This document shows, one piece after another, positions 17,454 to 25,668 of a stretch of DNA of 64,000 nt; position 1 is the first letter of the stretch; each line of letters opens with the position of its first letter. The notes beneath the pieces are model-generated. The model made no database searches. It saw only the letters and a list, made by a program, of their open reading frames with translations, and was not told the origin of the DNA. The position numbers were made by a program, and so were the translations under genes. The stretch is from Azospirillum canadense (lineage in GTDB: Bacteria; Pseudomonadota; Alphaproteobacteria; Azospirillales; Azospirillaceae): contig NZ_JAOQNG010000007.1 in the NCBI RefSeq assembly GCF_025961225.1, forward strand, positions 446,501 to 510,500. Reading direction: 5' to 3'.

Positions 17454-18251
17454 TCACAGTGCAACGGCCGCCGAAGCCAATCCCGCGACGATCAGCACCG
17501 CGCCGGCGGCCCGCGATACCCAGCGCAGCTCCGCCACGTACATCTCCAGCAGGATGAACAGCGTGACGCCGACCATCCACGCGAAGCTCATGGCGCCGAT
17601 GGCGATCATGCCCAGCATCAACAGCCAGCAGCAGCCGATGCAGTACAGGCCATGGTGTGCTCCCATGAGAAGGGCTCCCCATGCGCCGTCGCGCCAACGG
17701 GACAGGAAGAAGGTGAAGGGCGATTCGCAGTGTGTGAGGCAGGAATTCTTCAAAGGGCTCCACTGGTAAGCACCGAGCAGAACGAACGCCGCGCCCCGCA
17801 CCAAGCCGTTCTCCATCATGTGCGACGACAGCGCCCCGGTGACGGACAGACACCATTGCAGCACCGTGGCTCCTGTCGAGAAGCCCAGCCATGCCGCGAA
17901 GTACCCGGCGAGAAAGGCCGCCGCCATTACCGGACGGCGGATTACCGGACGGCGGGCGCCCGACGGCGGGCCGTGACCAAGGCGGGCCAGGGCCGCAACC
18001 CAGGGGAACACCACGGGGACCATCATGGCGACCATCATCACCATCCACATGGACAGGGTGCCCCAGAACGCCAGGGCACCCCCATGCGCGATGTGGTGGT
18101 GATGCGCCCCCGCGTTCCCCGCCGGTGCGCTGGCAGTCTCCAGCACCTCCAGGCTTATGGCGACCCAGGCGATCACCACGAGCGCGGTCAGCAGCGCCTT
18201 CAGCAACAGCGCGCGCCGCTTCGGTACGGCAACCGCCACATCCATGCTCAT
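17454..18251 (-). CDS. DUF2182 integral membrane protein (putative metal-binding)
   Basis: A 265-residue membrane protein with about seven hydrophobic segments. Family landmarks are seen: LSMWMVMMVAMMVPVV in the second helix, YQWSPLKNSCLTHCESP in a loop with two Cys, and MGAHHGLYCIGCCWLLML with His and three Cys. A His-rich periplasmic loop (GAHHHHIAHGG) precedes the second helix. DUF2182 has no proven function but is described as a predicted metal-binding membrane protein. It follows the DUF1326 gene by 20 bases; these two families are regularly neighbours. Odd: a 15-bp tandem duplication adds a second RRPVI/M unit in the cytoplasmic loop (17926-17955). Confidence 0.85.
   Translation of the reverse strand: MSMDVAVAVPKRRALLLKALLTALVVIAWVAISLEVLETASAPAGNAGAHHHHIAHGGALAFWGTLSMWMVMMVAMMVPVVFPWVAALARLGHGPPSGARRPVIRRPVMAAAFLAGYFAAWLGFSTGATVLQWCLSVTGALSSHMMENGLVRGAAFVLLGAYQWSPLKNSCLTHCESPFTFFLSRWRDGAWGALLMGAHHGLYCIGCCWLLMLGMIAIGAMSFAWMVGVTLFILLEMYVAELRWVSRAAGAVLIVAGLASAAVAL
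17926..17955. repeat. 15-bp tandem duplication inside the DUF2182 gene
   Basis: ATTACCGGACGGCGG occurs twice head to tail (17926-17940 and 17941-17955), adding five residues (one extra RRPVI-like unit) to a loop without shifting the frame. It resembles the 15-bp duplications at 27194 and 53391. Confidence 0.9.
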
Positions 18252-18271
18252 CGCGTTGGATCCTCCCGGCC

Positions 18272-18895
18272 TTAGAACTGCCCGCTCCAGGAGAACTGCG
18301 AATGCAGGGAGTGCGTGTTCCTGGTGATGAGATTGTAGGGAGCGTCCGTGTACTCGGTGCTGCCCATGTCCAGAACCTGGGTCGAATCGTGGATCTGGTT
18401 GTAGGAATTCACCAGGCGCACCGCGCTCTCCCGATCACGACCTTTCAGCCAGGAGATGACGCTTTTGAAGAACGTGCCCGCCGTCAAGGTCTTGACTTTG
18501 CCTTCGTCGCCGAACGCGATGGGCACCAGCCGCGTCTCTTTCCGCTCGGCGACGAACTGCGCCAGGATCTTCCATGGCCCGTTGACCTCGCCGCTGACGA
18601 TCCGCTCGATCGCGCGCTGCTGGTCCGGGGTGGCGTTGTGGTCGATGTAGGTGGTGATGATCCAGTTTCCGGACGCCATGTGCTGCGGCGTGTCGTAGAT
18701 GATGATCGCGTTCAGCCCCTCCAGCGGCACACCGCCGAATTCCCCCTCACGAAAATTGATCCCCCAGTAGCCGAGGCAGCGCTCATGCGTGCACAGCTGG
18801 CTGAAGTGAAAATGTCCGGGACAGACGATTTGGCAATTGCAGTTCTCGAACAGCAGGCCTTTCGCCCACCATTTGGTTGGGGTGTCCGTCATCAT
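18272..18895 (-). CDS. DUF1326 domain protein
   Basis: A 207-residue soluble protein. The N-terminal ENCNCQIVCPGHFHFSQLC and ERCLGYW match the Cys-rich opening of DUF1326 (usual pattern CxC-x3-CPC; here CPG, with further Cys at 34 and 39). ASGNWIITTYIDHNATPDQ and IERIVSGEVNGPW are the conserved central parts. There is no signal peptide. Function is not known for the family; the Cys/His content suggests metal or iron-sulfur handling, which fits the neighbouring DUF2182 membrane protein. The start has two adjacent Met codons. The intergenic 157 bases upstream contain a palindrome at the end of the LysR gene. Confidence 0.85.
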   Translation of the reverse strand: MMTDTPTKWWAKGLLFENCNCQIVCPGHFHFSQLCTHERCLGYWGINFREGEFGGVPLEGLNAIIIYDTPQHMASGNWIITTYIDHNATPDQQRAIERIVSGEVNGPWKILAQFVAERKETRLVPIAFGDEGKVKTLTAGTFFKSVISWLKGRDRESAVRLVNSYNQIHDSTQVLDMGSTEYTDAPYNLITRNTHSLHSQFSWSGQF

Positions 18896-19041
18896 TCACT
18901 CCTGCAAGATTCCCTGGCGTGTCCGATCCTTCACGCCGAGGCGTAGGTGCTCCCCAGCGCTCGCCCCATTCGTCGGCGATGGCGGACGTGGAGTGTCCGA
19001 TGGCAGCCTTCGCCTGGCAAACGCGGCGATTTCACCTATGC

Positions 19042-19056
19042 GTGAATTTTATTCAC
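19042..19056. promoter_or_regulatory. 15-bp palindrome upstream of the DUF1326 gene
   Basis: GTGAAT-TTT-ATTCAC is a perfect dyad of the T-N11-A LysR-box format. It straddles the stop codon of the LysR gene and lies about 147 bases before the DUF1326 start. TTCAC-N6-GTGAA (19031-19046) overlaps it. On the minus strand it includes TAAAAT, a possible -10. It may be the operator of the adjacent LysR protein on the DUF1326-DUF2182 operon, or a short terminator stem for the LysR gene. Confidence 0.45.
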
Positions 19057-19964
19057 TCAGCTTCCGCGAAGAGCGCAGACGGCGCCGACGCTCGCATCAA
19101 CCCGTGAATCCATTTGCGGAATTCCACAACTTCCCGCCGCACCAGCAGATCGGCACTGGTCACCAGCCAATAGCCGGTTGAGCAGCGGACCGGTGGCCCG
19201 AGGACGGGGACGAGACGACCGGCGGCGATGTCCTGGGCCACCACCGGCAGTCGGCCGATTGCCACGCCCAATCCCAGCGCCGCGCTTTCCAGCGCCATGT
19301 GGACGGTGTCGAACCGCATGCCGCGATCCGACGGCGGAGTTTCCACCCCGGCGAGCCGTGCCCACGCCGCCCAATCCTCCGACACCTCCACCACATGCAG
19401 GAGGGTGGCGTCGGCGAGGTCCTCCGGCGCGCGCAGCGAACCGGCGAGCGCCGGCGCGCAGACCGGGACCAGATCCTCCATCACCAAGCATTCGGCGTGC
19501 AGGTCCGGCCAGTCGCCCCGTCCCATGCGGATGGCCAGATCAAAGCCGTCGCGCGGGAAACGCACATGGTGGTGCCCGGTGTGGACCGACACCTCGATGT
19601 CGGGATGCCGGGCGTTGAAGGCGGGCAGGTTCGGGATCAGCCAGCGCAAACCGAAGGTGGGCGGAACGCTGACCGACAGGCGGCCGCTCGGACGCCGACC
19701 GGGAAGGCTGTCGGTCACGACCGCGAGTTGCTCGATGGCGTCGTGGACATGGCGCAAATAAATGACGCCCGCCTCGGTCAGCGCCAATCCCCGCGCGGCC
19801 CGCACGAACAGCGGGATGCCCAGCCAGCATTCCAGCGATTGGATGCCGTGGCTCACGGCGCTGGGCGTGAGGTGCAGTTCCTTGGCGGCCAGCTTGAAGC
19901 TCAGATGCCGCCCCGCCGCCTCGAACAGGCGCAACGAATTCAGTGGCGGCAGCCGGTATGCCAT
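19053..19964 (-). CDS. LysR-family regulator, GcvA-like
   Basis: A 303-residue regulator. The HTH is RLPPLNSLRLFEAAGRHLSF then AAKELHLTPSAVSHGIQSLE, with LGIPLFVRAARGLALTEAG as the wing, the GcvA/AmpR subgroup pattern. The effector domain begins RLSVSVPPTFGLRWLIPNL and contains DLAIRMGRGDWPDL. The start at 19962-19964 is supported by GGGGGAG six bases before; the longer upstream frame has no ribosome site. It is transcribed in the same direction as, and upstream of, the DUF1326-DUF2182 genes. The MerR gene lies further upstream, also on the minus strand. Confidence 0.93.
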   Translation of the reverse strand: MAYRLPPLNSLRLFEAAGRHLSFKLAAKELHLTPSAVSHGIQSLECWLGIPLFVRAARGLALTEAGVIYLRHVHDAIEQLAVVTDSLPGRRPSGRLSVSVPPTFGLRWLIPNLPAFNARHPDIEVSVHTGHHHVRFPRDGFDLAIRMGRGDWPDLHAECLVMEDLVPVCAPALAGSLRAPEDLADATLLHVVEVSEDWAAWARLAGVETPPSDRGMRFDTVHMALESAALGLGVAIGRLPVVAQDIAAGRLVPVLGPPVRCSTGYWLVTSADLLVRREVVEFRKWIHGLMRASAPSALFAEAE

Positions 19965-20180
19965 GACGTTCTCCCCCGGCCGGCCGCACGGTTCCCGGTC
20001 TCCGGAACACCGGACGCTGCCTGCACTTCCTGTCGCCCGGCATTCCGCATCATGCTCCCCTCCGCCCCGGAGTCCGGCCCGCGCCGCAGCGCGGGACCGG
20101 TGCCACACCCCATTATCACACCCGGCGTCCGGTAGTCTTCCCGCATGGCGATCGCGCGACGGCAATCGTCAGGTCGGATT

Positions 20181-20588
20181 TCACGGTGACAGCGCCTCGA
20201 TGATCCGACACTCGGCCATGCGGTGCCCGCCGCGGCACTGGTGGGCCAAGCGATCGAGTTCCTCGCGCAGGCGCTGAAGGTCCGCGATCTTGCGGTCGAC
20301 CTCGTGCAGCTGCTGGAGCACGAGCGCATCGACCTCGCCGCAGGGCCGGTCCGGCTGGTCGGCAAGGGCGAGCATGGAGCGCACGGTCTCAAGCGGGAAC
20401 CCAAGGTCCCGGACGCGCCGGACGAAGCTCAGCCGCCGGACGTGCTCCGCGCCGTAGGACCGGTAGTTCCCCGCTGTGCGCGCGGGTTCCGGCAGGATGC
20501 CGATCTGTTCGTAGAAGCGAATAGTCTCCGGCTTCGTGCCGGTCGCCTTGCCCAGCGCCCCGATCGTCAGCTCCGATTTTCCCTCCAT
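20181..20588 (-). CDS. MerR-family metal sensor, CadR/PbrR/ZntR type
   Basis: A 135-residue activator. The N-terminal HTH LTIGALGKATGTKPETIRFYEQIGILPEP is followed by NYRSYGAEHVRRLSFVRRVRDLGF. After the dimerisation helix the metal site shows Cys in DRPCGEVDALV and two Cys in HQCRGGHRMAECRIIEAL. This C...C-x8-C arrangement is that of Cd/Pb/Zn sensors rather than Cu (CueR) or Hg (MerR). It is divergent from the ZntA-type ATPase and bounded by a classical long-spacer promoter. It would activate the ATPase gene when divalent soft metal binds. Confidence 0.93.
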   Translation of the reverse strand: MEGKSELTIGALGKATGTKPETIRFYEQIGILPEPARTAGNYRSYGAEHVRRLSFVRRVRDLGFPLETVRSMLALADQPDRPCGEVDALVLQQLHEVDRKIADLQRLREELDRLAHQCRGGHRMAECRIIEALSP

Positions 20589-20594
20589 GTCCCC

Positions 20595-20626
20595 TTGACC
20601 CTCTAGTTGCTAGAAGGTCCATCTTA
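20595..20626 (+). promoter_or_regulatory. MerR-type promoter/operator of the metal ATPase
   Basis: TTGACC (20595-20600) is the -35 box. The dyad ACCCTCTAG-TTG-CTAGAAGGT (20598-20618; one mismatch between arms) fills the spacer, and a weak -10 (CATCTT or ATCTTA near 20620-20626) gives the over-long 19-20 base spacing needed for MerR-type DNA untwisting. The site closely resembles the published PbrR/CadR/ZntR operators. It lies seven bases upstream of the MerR ATG and directs transcription toward the ATPase. Confidence 0.85.
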
Positions 20627-20678
20627 CCGAACGGACGGCGCGACCGCAGCATCCGATGCCGCGTGCCACACACTGATG

Positions 20679-20711
20679 CATGCCCCGATGAGATCAACTC
20701 ATCGGGGCATG
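20679..20711 (+). other. Perfect 14-bp stem-loop in the ATPase leader
   Basis: CATGCCCCGATGAG (20679-20692) pairs exactly with CTCATCGGGGCATG (20698-20711) around the loop ATCAA. It sits about 60 bases downstream of the MerR promoter, inside the 5' leader of the ATPase mRNA, with no T-run behind it. It is not explained by any gene. Possible roles are mRNA stabiliser, attenuator or a repeated palindromic element. Confidence 0.75.
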
Positions 20712-20803
20712 GCATCGGCGGCGACTGCCGCCGCGCGGGCACATGCCCGCGGAGCCAAGCCGGCGGCCCGTTCAAAGCGAGCGGGCGGTGCCGGCGATTG
20801 AGG

Positions 20804-20829
20804 CCCGCTGATCGGTTACGATCAGCGGG
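20804..20829 (+). other. Perfect 11-bp stem-loop just before the ATPase start
   Basis: CCCGCTGATCG (20804-20814) pairs exactly with CGATCAGCGGG (20819-20829) around a GTTA tetraloop. It ends seven bases before a possible ATG (20837) and 28 bases before the preferred ATG (20858), so it would hide the ribosome site of the first start and leave that of the second free. Confidence 0.75.
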
Positions 20830-20857
20830 AATTGGTATGAGTCGGTTGGAGTTCGTC

Positions 20858-23029
20858 ATGCAGGAGAAGACCTCCGCTCTGGTCGCGGACGCGGGCAAGC
20901 AATCTCTGCGCTACAAGGTGGCGGGCATGGACTGCCCCAGCTGCGTCACCAAGGTCGAAACCGCGTTGCGCCGCGTTCCGGGCGCCGATGACATCGGCCT
21001 CAACTACCATACGCAGATCCTGCGGCTGACGCTGGACGAGGCGACGACGTCCCGGGCGAAGCTTGAGGACACGATCCGCAATCTCGGCTACGGAGTCGAG
21101 CCCCAGGGCGATCTGCGCGTCGTAGCCGATCGTCCCGCCGGTGAGGTGGACGAGACGGCCGCGTCCGAGGAACGGCCCTGGTGGAGCACGCCCAAGGGCC
21201 GGCTGGCCATCCTCATCGGCATTCTCGTCGCGGCAGGCTATCTGGCGTCGTGGCTTGCCCCCGTTCTGGACGCCTACGCCCTCGCCCCGGCCGCGCTGGT
21301 CGGTTTGACGGTGTTCGGCCGCCGCGCCCTCTCGCTGGCCCGTGTGGGGTCCCCCTTCAGCATCGAGATGCTGATGTCGGTGGCCACCCTGGGCGCCCTG
21401 TTGATCGGCGAAACCGCCGAAGCGGCCGTCGTCGTGCTGCTCTTCGCCGTCGGCGAACTTCTGGAAGGCGTGGCGGCGGGCACCGCCCGATCCGGCATCA
21501 AAGCGCTGTCGAGCCTGGTTCCCAGGACCGCGCTGCTCGTCGACGGGGAGTCCGCCCGCGCGGTTCCAGCCGCGCGCCTCGAAATCGGCCACGTCGTCCT
21601 GGTCCGCCCGGGCGACCGGGTCGCCGCCGACGGTGAGGTTATCGAGGGCGAGTCCGACGTGGACGAGTCCCCGGTCACCGGCGAGTCCGTCCCTGTTCCC
21701 AAGCAAGTCGGCTCGTCCGTCTTCGCGGGCGGCATCAACGCCACCGGCGCGCTGCGGATCCGGGTTACGCGGACGGCGACCGACAACACCATCGCGCGGA
21801 TCATCCACCTCGTCGAGGAGGCGCAGGCCAGCAAGTCGCCCACGGCGCGCTGGATCGAGCGGTTCAGCGCGCGCTACACGCCCGCGGTGATCGCGGTGTC
21901 GGTCCTCACCGTCCTGGTGCCGCCGCTCGCCTTCGAAGCCGACTGGCACACCTGGATTTACCGCGGCCTCGCCCTGCTGCTGATCGGCTGCCCCTGCGCC
22001 CTGGTTCTGTCCACCCCGGCCGCCATTGCCTCGGGCATCGCCGCCGGCGCCCGGCGCGGTCTCCTGATCAAGAGCGGCGCCGCGCTGGAGGCGATCGGGC
22101 GCGTTCGGACCATCGCCTTCGACAAGACCGGCACGCTGACGCAGGGACGCCCGCAGGTGACCGACCTCGTTCCGCTGGTCGGAACCGAACGCTCCCTGCT
22201 CGGCCTCGCGGCGGCCGTGGAGAACGGCTCCAGCCACCCGATCGCCAAGGCCATCCTGGACCGCACCGCGGCCGACGGCGTGCCGCTCCGTCCGGCCCGC
22301 GGCCAGAAAGCCATCCCCGGAAAGGCGGTGCAGGGCGTGGTCACCGGGAAGCTCATCGAAGTGGCCTCGCCGCGCCATGCCGTCGAGCGCTGCGGCCCGC
22401 AGGGCATTCCCTCCGACCGCATCGCGGCTCTGGAGGACGAGGGCAAGACCGTGGTGGTCGTTCTCGCCGATGCCCAACCGGTCGGCCTTGTCGCCCTTCG
22501 CGACGAGCCGCGGCCCGATGCCGCCGAGGGAGTGGCCCTACTGCGCGGGCTCGGCGTCCGCAGCGCCATGCTGACCGGCGACAACGGCCGGACCGGACAG
22601 GCCATCGGCCGTGGGCTCGGCATCGACGTGAAGGCCGACCTGCTGCCGGAGGACAAGCTCCGGGAGATCGCGGCGCTGCGGGCGCGGGGCCCGGTCGCCA
22701 TGGTCGGCGACGGCATCAACGACGCTCCCGCCCTGGCGGCGGCCGACGTCGGCATCGCCATGGGCGGCGGCACGGACGTGGCGCTGGAGACCGCCGACGC
22801 CGCGCTGCTGGGCAACCGGGTCGCCGATGTTGCCGCACTGGTCCGCCTGTCGCGCGCGACGATGGCCAACATCCACCAGAACGTCGCCATCGCCCTGGGG
22901 CTGAAGGCGGTCTTTCTGGTGACCACGCTGAGCGGCGTGACGGACCTCTGGCTGGCGATCCTGGCCGACACCGGCGCCACCATCATCGTCACCCTGAACG
23001 CGCTGCGCCTGCTCCGCCAGGGCAGGTAA
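20858..23029 (+). CDS. zntA: P1B-type heavy-metal ATPase, ZntA/CadA class
   Basis: A 723-residue inner-membrane pump exporting Zn2+/Cd2+/Pb2+. An N-terminal HMA domain carries GMDCPSC (about residues 23-29). The membrane metal motif is CPCALVLSTPA, the phosphorylation site DKTGTLTQGRP, the actuator loop DESPVTGES and the hinge GDGINDAPALAAADVGIAMG. In the last helices LGLKAVFL and LADTGATIIVTLNALRLL hold the Lys and Asp that mark the P1B-2 (Zn/Cd/Pb) subgroup. I chose the ATG at 20858 because GGAG lies six bases upstream; an earlier in-frame ATG at 20837 would add MSRLEFV but its ribosome site is in a hairpin. It is divergently controlled by the neighbouring MerR-type sensor. There is no Cys/His-rich extension beyond one HMA. 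Confidence 0.96.
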   Translation: MQEKTSALVADAGKQSLRYKVAGMDCPSCVTKVETALRRVPGADDIGLNYHTQILRLTLDEATTSRAKLEDTIRNLGYGVEPQGDLRVVADRPAGEVDETAASEERPWWSTPKGRLAILIGILVAAGYLASWLAPVLDAYALAPAALVGLTVFGRRALSLARVGSPFSIEMLMSVATLGALLIGETAEAAVVVLLFAVGELLEGVAAGTARSGIKALSSLVPRTALLVDGESARAVPAARLEIGHVVLVRPGDRVAADGEVIEGESDVDESPVTGESVPVPKQVGSSVFAGGINATGALRIRVTRTATDNTIARIIHLVEEAQASKSPTARWIERFSARYTPAVIAVSVLTVLVPPLAFEADWHTWIYRGLALLLIGCPCALVLSTPAAIASGIAAGARRGLLIKSGAALEAIGRVRTIAFDKTGTLTQGRPQVTDLVPLVGTERSLLGLAAAVENGSSHPIAKAILDRTAADGVPLRPARGQKAIPGKAVQGVVTGKLIEVASPRHAVERCGPQGIPSDRIAALEDEGKTVVVVLADAQPVGLVALRDEPRPDAAEGVALLRGLGVRSAMLTGDNGRTGQAIGRGLGIDVKADLLPEDKLREIAALRARGPVAMVGDGINDAPALAAADVGIAMGGGTDVALETADAALLGNRVADVAALVRLSRATMANIHQNVAIALGLKAVFLVTTLSGVTDLWLAILADTGATIIVTLNALRLLRQGR

Positions 23030-23087
23030 GGAACGGTCCATGTCCGACCCGGCAGTCCTGGCCCGGAACCCTACAAACATATTCTGA

Positions 23088-23741
23088 TCACTTGACGCTC
23101 GGAAACTCGAAGATCGTCGGGATCGGAACGCCGCGCCGGATGTCCCGGACCCAGCCTTCCTCCTTGAGCAGGTGGGCCTGCGCCGCGGCCAGCACCGCAT
23201 CGGCCTGTTCCAGAGGGACGACGACCACCCCGTCGTCGTTGCCGAGCACGAGGTCGCCCGACCGCACCGGAACGCCGGCCACCGAAACCAGACCGTCCAC
23301 CGTGCCGCCGAAGCCGTGGTGAGGGCCGCGTGGGACCACCGACCGGCAGAACATAGCGAAGCCCGCCTTGCGCATGTCGGCCACGTCGCGGACGGCGCCG
23401 TCGATCACGGCCCCGCCCAGACGGCGGTGGACGGCCTCCTCCGTCATCACGCCGCCCCACACCGCGGTGTCCTCGACCCCGCCGGCGTCGACGATCACGA
23501 TCTCACCGGGGCGGGCGGCGCTGATGAGGGCGCAGATCGGCCCGCAATCGCCGACCATGGTCGTCACCGTGCGGGCTTGGCCGCACAGGCTTTGGCCTTC
23601 GCGGATCGGCTTGATCGCGGCGCTCATCACCTGGGTGCGGTTCATGCAGTCCGACGCGACCGCCGGCGGGATCGCCCGCCAAGCGTCGAGTTCCTCGTCG
23701 CTGAGGACCCGGAACGGGGTGTCCTGTTGAAGGAGGGCCAT
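23088..23741 (-). CDS. RraA-like / 4-hydroxy-4-methyl-2-oxoglutarate aldolase family protein
   Basis: A 217-residue protein of the RraA fold. Seen: RVLSDEELDAWRAIPPAVASDCM at the N-terminus, GQARTVTTM, GEIVIVDAGGVEDTAVWGGVM, the active-site segment GAVIDGAVRDVADMR, and VLGNDDGVVVVP. In family aldolases the Arg and Asp of the GxxRD motif bind pyruvate and the divalent metal; both are present (AVRDV). Such enzymes cleave 4-hydroxy-2-oxo-acids such as HMG or CHA to pyruvate, while true RraA lacks this activity. Preceded by AGGA seven bases before the ATG. It is the last gene of the hydroxy-acid operon, 50 bases after the D-2-hydroxyacid dehydrogenase, so an aldolase role on a hydroxy-keto acid is more likely than RNase E inhibition. 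Confidence 0.85.
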   Translation of the reverse strand: MALLQQDTPFRVLSDEELDAWRAIPPAVASDCMNRTQVMSAAIKPIREGQSLCGQARTVTTMVGDCGPICALISAARPGEIVIVDAGGVEDTAVWGGVMTEEAVHRRLGGAVIDGAVRDVADMRKAGFAMFCRSVVPRGPHHGFGGTVDGLVSVAGVPVRSGDLVLGNDDGVVVVPLEQADAVLAAAQAHLLKEEGWVRDIRRGVPIPTIFEFPSVK

Positions 23742-23791
23742 GGCGTGTTCCTGATTCTTGTGTTGGGGGCCCGTGTTGCGGGGCCGCAGTT

Positions 23792-24817
23792 TCAGCGAGC
23801 CTGGGCGTCCCAGCCGGGGTTGACGTTGTTCCGCAGCCGCCCCTCGAAGAGGTAGTCGAGCAGGATTTCCGCGGAGAAGGTCCGCATGTCGAGGTAGCCG
23901 GCCTCGGAGTAAAAGGCCGCGTGCGGCGTCACGACGAACCGCCCGGCGAGCCACGCCTCGTCCCGCTGCCAGGCGGCGAGCAACGGCGGCGCCGGCACCG
24001 GCGGTTCCTTGGGCAGCACGTCGAGGCCGGCGGCGGCGAGGTGGCCGCTCTTCAGCGCGTCGTGGACGGCGTCCACGTCGACCAGCCCGCCGCGGGCGAT
24101 GTTGAGCAGGATGCCGCCGGGCTTCATTTGCGCCAGCTCGTCCCGGCCGATCATGTTGCGGGTCTCCGCCGACAGGGGCACATGCAGGCTGACGACGTCG
24201 GAGCGGGAGAGCAGCTCGGGCAGCGTCCTCACCCGCTCGATCCCCAGCCCCAGGTCGTGGCCTTCCGGCAGGTAGGGGTCGACGTAGATCACCTTCATGT
24301 CGAAGGCCGCGGCGCGGCGCATGATCGCGGTGCCGATGCGCCCCATGCCGATGGCCCCGAAGGTGGCGCCCCGGATCCGGCGGACGACGGGCACGTCCTC
24401 CGCCCGGAAGCCGGCCGCAAGGTCGGCCTTCAGCCGCGCCTGGTAGGTGCCGAGCCCGCGCACGAGGTGCAGGAGCATCGCCAGGGCATGGTCGGCCACC
24501 TCCGTGGTGCCGTAGTTCGGCACGTTGGACAGCGGGATGCCGCGGGCGCGGCAGGCCGCGCCGTCCACGTTGTCGAAGCCGACACCGACGCGGACGATCA
24601 GGCGGCAGTTGTCGAGCTTCGCGACGACCTCCGGCGTAATCCGCATGCGGTGCCAGACCAGGATGGCGTCGCACGACCGCCAGGCGTCGTCGGGAATGGC
24701 CGCCGGGTCGGTCTCGTCGAAGACCATGTAGTCGATCCGGTCGCCCGTGACGCCGCGCTCGACGTCGAGGTCGCGCAGATGGGCGTCGGGCACCAGAACC
24801 TTGAGGGGCTTCGTCAT
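23792..24817 (-). CDS. D-isomer specific 2-hydroxyacid dehydrogenase (CtBP/SerA-like)
   Basis: A 341-residue NAD(P)-dependent dehydrogenase. The nucleotide fold shows GATFGAIGMGRIGTAIMRRA. The catalytic triad is visible as Arg in LLNIARGGLVD, Glu in DVLPKEPP and His in VVTPHAAFYSE. The longer loop before the His (PPLLAAWQRDEAWLAGRF) is as in CtBP-like members. It would interconvert a D-2-hydroxy acid and the 2-keto acid in the cytoplasm. The start at 24815-24817 (MTKPLKVLVPD) has AAGGA five bases before. It follows the importer ATPase by 50 bases. Together with the L-type FMN oxidase in the same operon, both enantiomers of a hydroxy acid could meet at one keto acid. Confidence 0.92.
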   Translation of the reverse strand: MTKPLKVLVPDAHLRDLDVERGVTGDRIDYMVFDETDPAAIPDDAWRSCDAILVWHRMRITPEVVAKLDNCRLIVRVGVGFDNVDGAACRARGIPLSNVPNYGTTEVADHALAMLLHLVRGLGTYQARLKADLAAGFRAEDVPVVRRIRGATFGAIGMGRIGTAIMRRAAAFDMKVIYVDPYLPEGHDLGLGIERVRTLPELLSRSDVVSLHVPLSAETRNMIGRDELAQMKPGGILLNIARGGLVDVDAVHDALKSGHLAAAGLDVLPKEPPVPAPPLLAAWQRDEAWLAGRFVVTPHAAFYSEAGYLDMRTFSAEILLDYLFEGRLRNNVNPGWDAQAR

Positions 24818-24867
24818 GGTGTTCCTTGGTGGGTTTGCCTGTCCGGTTGGCGTTCCAGGTCGGCCGG

Positions 24868-25668
24868 TCACAGGACCTTGTCGAGGAAGGCCTTCAGGCG
24901 TGGGTCGTTCGGGCATTTGAAGAGCCGGCCGGGCGGGCCGTGCTCCACGATCACGCCCTTGTCGGTGAAGAAGATCTCGTCCGCGACCTCCTGGGCGAAG
25001 CGCATCTCGTGCGTGACCAGCACGCAGGTCATGCCTTCGCGGGCGAGGTCGCGGATGACGTTCAGGACCTCGCTGACCATTTCCGGGTCGAGGGCGGCGG
25101 TCACCTCGTCGAACAGGATGACGCGCGGCTGCATGGCCAGCGCGCGGGCGATGGCGACGCGCTGCTGCTGCCCGCCGGACAGCTCGCCCGGATAGGCGTT
25201 CTCCTTCCCGGTCAGCCGCACCTTGGCGAGCAGGGCCAGCGCGCGTTCGCGCACCACCGCCGGCTTTTCGCCCAACACCTGGACCGGCGCCATGGTCAGG
25301 TTCTGCAGGACCGTGCGGTGCGGGAAGAGGTTGTACTGCTGGAACACCATGGCGACCTCATGCCGGAGCGGCACGAGTTCCTTGTCCTTCTTCAGCGTCT
25401 CCACCGCGAAGGAGCCGACCCGGACGGTGCCGCGGTCGATGGTGATCAGGCCGTTGATGCAGCGCAGGATCGTCGACTTGCCCGAGCCCGACGGCCCGAT
25501 GATGCACACCACGCCGCCGTCGCGGACGGACATCGACACGCCCTTGAGCACCTCGATGGAGCCGAAGGACTTGTGGACGTCCCGCAGTTCGATGAGCGGG
25601 GCGGATGACTGGTCTTGGGTCTGTGGTTTCGGGGCCGGTTGGCCTTGGATCGGCTGGACGTCTGTCAT
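24868..25668 (-). CDS. Polar amino-acid-type ABC importer ATPase (GlnQ-like)
   Basis: A 266-residue ATPase. Walker A is GPSGSGKSTILRCI, the Q-loop VFQQYNLFPHRT, the signature LSGGQQQRVAIARAL, Walker B VILFDEVTAALDPE and the H-loop LVTHEMRFAQEVAD, all of the GlnQ/HisP type. A 30-residue Pro/Gln-rich N-terminal extension (QGQPAPKPQTQDQ) is unusual. Its ATG overlaps the stop of the upstream permease by four bases. It works with the two permeases at 25665 and 26471 and the binding protein at 28466. The operon content argues for a hydroxy or keto acid ligand rather than glutamine. Confidence 0.93.
   Translation of the reverse strand: MTDVQPIQGQPAPKPQTQDQSSAPLIELRDVHKSFGSIEVLKGVSMSVRDGGVVCIIGPSGSGKSTILRCINGLITIDRGTVRVGSFAVETLKKDKELVPLRHEVAMVFQQYNLFPHRTVLQNLTMAPVQVLGEKPAVVRERALALLAKVRLTGKENAYPGELSGGQQQRVAIARALAMQPRVILFDEVTAALDPEMVSEVLNVIRDLAREGMTCVLVTHEMRFAQEVADEIFFTDKGVIVEHGPPGRLFKCPNDPRLKAFLDKVL

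Noticed and set aside
20607..20801. A 64-codon frame in the ATPase leader
   Set aside because: It starts at a possible ATG within the MerR promoter but has no ribosome site, its product is Ala/Arg-rich, and it overlaps the 14-bp hairpin; more likely leader RNA.
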